In this document: in pieces, positions 60,462-64,000 of the stretch | Position numbering within the stretch: position 1 is the stretch's first letter | Layout of the letters: each line of letters begins with the position of its first letter | Assembly (NCBI GenBank): GCA_029962745.1 | Contig: CM057157.1 | Coordinates: 4,102,826-4,166,825, forward strand | DNA from: Echinometra lucunter | Lineage: Eukaryota; Echinodermata; Echinoidea; Camarodonta; Echinometridae | Length of the DNA stretch: 64,000 nt | Direction of reading: 5' to 3' | The notes under the pieces: model-generated | The model's database searches: none | What the model saw: the letters and a program-made list of their open reading frames with translations, nothing else | Told to the model about the DNA's origin: nothing | Translations under genes and position numbers: made by a program

Positions 60462-60810
60462 GAGTCAAAGGTCACATATGTAGGTCAAAGGTCAAATGAG
60501 GTCAAATGTTAACATTTTCCGTGCATATTTCTACTGGGGTTGGTAACTTTAGAACCATAAGTCCATTTGTAACCAAACTTGGATAGTAGATGCCTTTCAG
60601 GGACATAACTGGTATTTGAGGGTCAAAGGTCATGTATGTAGGTCAAAGGTCAAATGGTAAAATATTCAGCATATTTCTACTGGGGTTGGTAAGTTTAGAA
60701 CCATAAGTCCATTTATAACAAAACTTGAATGGTAATTACCCTTTAAGGACCTCATTGTTATTTGGGGGTCAAAGGTCATGGGTGCAGGTCAAAGGTCAAA
60801 GGAGGTCAAA
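60462..60810 (+). promoter_or_regulatory. DR1-type motif cluster, left arm of foldback element 2
   Basis: Repeat units with AGTCAAAGGTCA, AGGTCAAAGGTCA and GGGTCAAAGGTCA in the same order as 23,079-23,415. The last unit keeps an intact AGGTCAAAGGTCA where element 1 has GGTTA. The right arm carries the inverse set at about 62,925-63,270. Confidence 0.5.
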
Positions 60811-62184
60811 TGTTAAAACTTTCCTGCAATTTCTATTGGGGTTGATAGCTTTAGAACGATGACTCCAAACTTAGATGGTAGATGCCCTATATAGGGACCT
60901 CATTCCACATGTTATGGGGCTTGGGTTGTAGGTTTATATCATTTGATATTGAATATATGGATGCAAACTTTGCATGAGATACATGTACATATGTTCTTCA
61001 CAACTTTTCATTTTGTTGTTGACATAATCATTGTGACTCTTCCACGTATAAGGAGGGAGCCATAAGCAGAAAATATATTTAGATCATAAAAATTGTTAGA
61101 AACTTCAAATTGGAATTAAATAGGTCTCAGATGAAAATAATTTTTTTTTTTTACAACTGAATGTCCTTCATGAGGGGTGTTGAGTTACCATGCAATTTAT
61201 TCTATATTTAGTGGGAAAATATTGTTTTTCTACATACCCCCCCCCCCCCCATGAAATTAGTGAAAGTGAGAGTAGGGTCAGAAAGCGCCGGGATGGAAAG
61301 GTTTCAATATCATTATGTAAATAGATATATGATAGATAGATGAAATGGTCCTTATCATCTTGCTTCGCAGCCAATATATAATGGCTATACAATTTTGAAT
61401 GTGTTATATTCTTTGAAATTACAAATTACACATGTCACATTTAATGGAAAGAAAATAATAGCTCTAGAAATATGGTAAAATGGCAGGCGAGAGCACTCTT
61501 TCAAAGAACACTTTAAATATCTAGTGTCATTAAGTTATTTTTTTCAACTCATTGGAAGTTGTTCTTTGATTTATCTGGTGCAGTTTTGGTTATTGTATTA
61601 TATAAATTGAATATAAATTAGTACAAAATGACTTCACAAGATAATAAGCTATCATAAGCATGATTAGTAATAAAAAAAAATGTCTAATTTCTCATTAGTT
61701 AAAACTCATTATTTGTATATTACAGTTTATTATTCAGCATAATTATATACATCTAAATTTTAATTAGACAGCTAACTTTAAGTTGATTTTAACAGCGGCA
61801 TAAAAAGTCAATCCATTAAATACATAAAAATACATAAAATTAACAGTGTGCATGCATACAAATATCAACAGAAGAAATTGGACCAGTTAATACAAAATAG
61901 AATTAAAATACAAATACATACAACATTGTACCTTTGCACTGTCTCTTATTCGTGTAGCAATCGGAAACGGCAAAAAGGACTGTTTGTAACCTTTCTGTTT
62001 TTGAAATTTTGGTGCTTTTAATAAATTGTACATAATATTAATGGCAACAGGCAATTAAAAAGTGTAGACGCAGCATTCTACATCTCATACTTCCAATGAG
62101 CTAATTTTAAGGACTTTCTCATATGTTTTGTAATCTATTCTAATTTTTTCAGGGAGCTGAAAATTTTCACTAGGTGAATACTTT

Positions 62185-62210
62185 ATTTGTAAACAAATTT
62201 GTTTACAAAT
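62185..62210. repeat. Perfect 26-bp palindrome, foldback element 2
   Basis: Identical to 24,805-24,830: ATTTGTAAACAAA plus its reverse complement. Confidence 0.85.
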
Positions 62211-64000
62211 CATGAATTTCTCCCATTAACCTTCTTTATTTGTTTAAGTACTCAAGTTGCCAATGAAGATAAAAGCTTAATCCTCAAGGAAAGGATGAAT
62301 ATATCAATAATACGATGTATTTGTATGGTTCAGAGTACCTTATACTATTTCCAGACATCTCAGCATGTAGATATTTGTTTTACAGCGATTCAGTATATGC
62401 AGACACGTGGGGAATCCCAAATAAGTTCCTACTGTATTGATACCTACCATTTTTGCTTTATCATTTTATCAATAAAGTTCAGGATACAATGATCCATAAC
62501 TCAAAGTGGGATTGAGGCTAATGCATTCTTTGACACAATCCCAATGTTTCTAGTTTTTATTCTAATAAGTATTAAAAACAAGGGACTCAAACACGGTGAT
62601 GGGACACCATGCAGGTGAACTGAACCAGTAAATGGTACGATCAAGGAGAAACGGGAGAAAACTCTTGAAAATGCCGTTTTCCTAGTGGTTGTTTAAAATA
62701 AGTTCTGGGAATATTAAATGTAATATCACTGTCGTTTTCAAAGAAAATTGTCTTCAAACCAAATGAAAAATTATCACATTATATTATTAATCTCGCTGAA
62801 ATTAAGGATCACAGGTTTTCCGTTCTTTCTGGGCCACCCTGTATAGGGCATCTACCATATAGTTTGGAGTCATAGTTCTAAAGCTATCAACCCCAATAGA
62901 AAATTGCAGGAAAGTTTTAACATTTGACCTCCTTTGACCTTTGACCTGCACCCATGACCTTTGACCCCCCAAATAACAATGAGGTCCTTAAAGGGTTAAT
63001 TACCATTCAAGTTTTGTTATAAATGGACTTATGGTTCTAAACTTACCAACCCCAGTAGAAATATGCATGAATTTTTTACCATTTGACCTTTGACCTACAT
63101 ACATGACCTTTGACCCTCAAATACCAGTTATGACCATGAAGGCATTACTATCCAAGTTTGGTTACAAATGGACTCATGGTTCTAAAGTTACCAACCCCAG
63201 TAGAAATATGCACGGAAAAATGTTAAAATTTGACCTCATTTGACCTTTGACCTACATATGTGACCTTTGACTCCCCAATAACACTGGAGTTTGTGTAAGG
63301 CATCTATCATCCAAGTTTAGTTACAAACATGTCAATAAGCACAAATATAAGCAAGGCCTTCTTGGTTTGTAGAGCGAAAATCTACGTCTGCACTTTTGTA
63401 CAGGGGTACATGCATGTTAATGGCATTATAGTCTATGGGAGTATAACACATGCATATGCAAGAAGAGAAATTCAAATATGAGTTTTCAAGTTTGAGACAT
63501 TATAACTTTAGAACGGAGAATGGTATTGCTTCTAATTTTCCACAGATGATTATTGAATATCAAGAAAGTTTTCTGGAAGGTTCAAGACAATTCTTAATTT
63601 TTTTCTTGATTTATGCTAATCATGCATTTTGCAAATTTTCAGTTTTTGGGAAAAAATGTCAAAAAACCACTTTTTGACTAAATATCTGGACCGAATTACT
63701 TTGATATTACTCACAAATGGCATCAACTGTAGGAATTTAATTCTCTTTCAGATGAGACCAATTTGTTGCAATTGGATGTTTCTATCAAATTTTATCTTGA
63801 AAAATTCAAATTCCTTCAAAAATGGCGGCCATTTTGGACGCATCTTGGATTGGAAGCTTTCGCTACTAATTTTTTGAGGTAACCTCTTGAATATTGTGTG
63901 TTATGCTTTAAGCTTGAAAATGAGCATGGTCTACTTAGTTTTGTACAGATGGTGGAAACGAAACCCCCCTTTTCTGCTTTTGGCCCTCCGCTTATACTGC

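Larger units (their letters stand above)
59724..63994. mobile_element. Second 4.3-kb foldback element, full length
   Basis: Ends TAAGCGAAGGGCC and GGCCCTCCGCTTA, flanked by TAC (59,721-59,723 and 63,995-63,997), so again a 3-bp duplication. Size is 4,271 bp, same orientation and organisation as 22,338-26,621: arms of about 1.16 kb (about 59,724-60,885 and 62,848-63,994), a C-run, the 26-bp palindrome at 62,185-62,210 and the same asymmetric stretch inside the ends. A few percent divergence by eye. No transposase frame. Confidence 0.88.

Overview
This is an AT-rich eukaryotic intergenic window with no gene that I can support. It is dense in simple repeats, long G/C homopolymers and small non-autonomous DNA transposons. 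Compact gene order, operons and ribosome binding sites are absent. The longest open frames are translations of trinucleotide arrays or of the N gap. The mix of elements (hAT-like, Tc1/mariner-like and Mutator-like miniature elements, tRNA-headed SINEs, LINE 3' tails, and 'TCGCTTCGCTC' element bodies) and the heavy polymorphism suggest a marine invertebrate, perhaps a sea urchin or other deuterostome. The organism is an inference, not a demonstration.

Layout. 1-15,714 is single-copy intergenic DNA. It carries a tRNA-derived SINE (5,345-5,607, minus strand), a foldback MITE family (7,831-8,117 and 13,637-13,813), several GA, ATT and TTTG microsatellites, two probable LINE tails and a 1.1-kb element with inverted ends and a 9-bp target duplication (14,260-15,363). 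15,715-34,882 (copy A) and 35,383-50,633 (copy B) are the same sequence, colinear and nearly identical, on either side of a run of exactly 500 N. 50,634-64,000 is single-copy again, with a MITE, tRNA-like SINE head, C-rich element, LINE 3' end and a full-length 4.3-kb foldback element.

The main structural result is that copies A and B form a perfect dovetail: copy A runs to the left edge of the gap and copy B starts at its right edge. That is what two unmerged overlapping contigs, most likely two haplotypes of one locus, look like. A true tandem duplication is the less likely reading. Collapsing them would give a locus of about 48 kb.

The comparison of A with B is useful. It gives exact empty sites for two transposon insertions that are present only in A: a 542-bp hAT-like element (8-bp target duplication) and a 4,284-bp foldback element (3-bp target duplication). 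A second full-length foldback copy lies at 59,724-63,994. Its roughly 1.2-kb inverted arms are built from units of about 145-157 bp carrying many perfect DR1-type motifs (AGGTCAAAGGTCA). They also carry a YY1-like ATGGCGGCC block, and the core holds a perfect 26-bp palindrome containing two opposed forkhead-like sites. This family is the most interesting thing in the window. I see no transposase in it.
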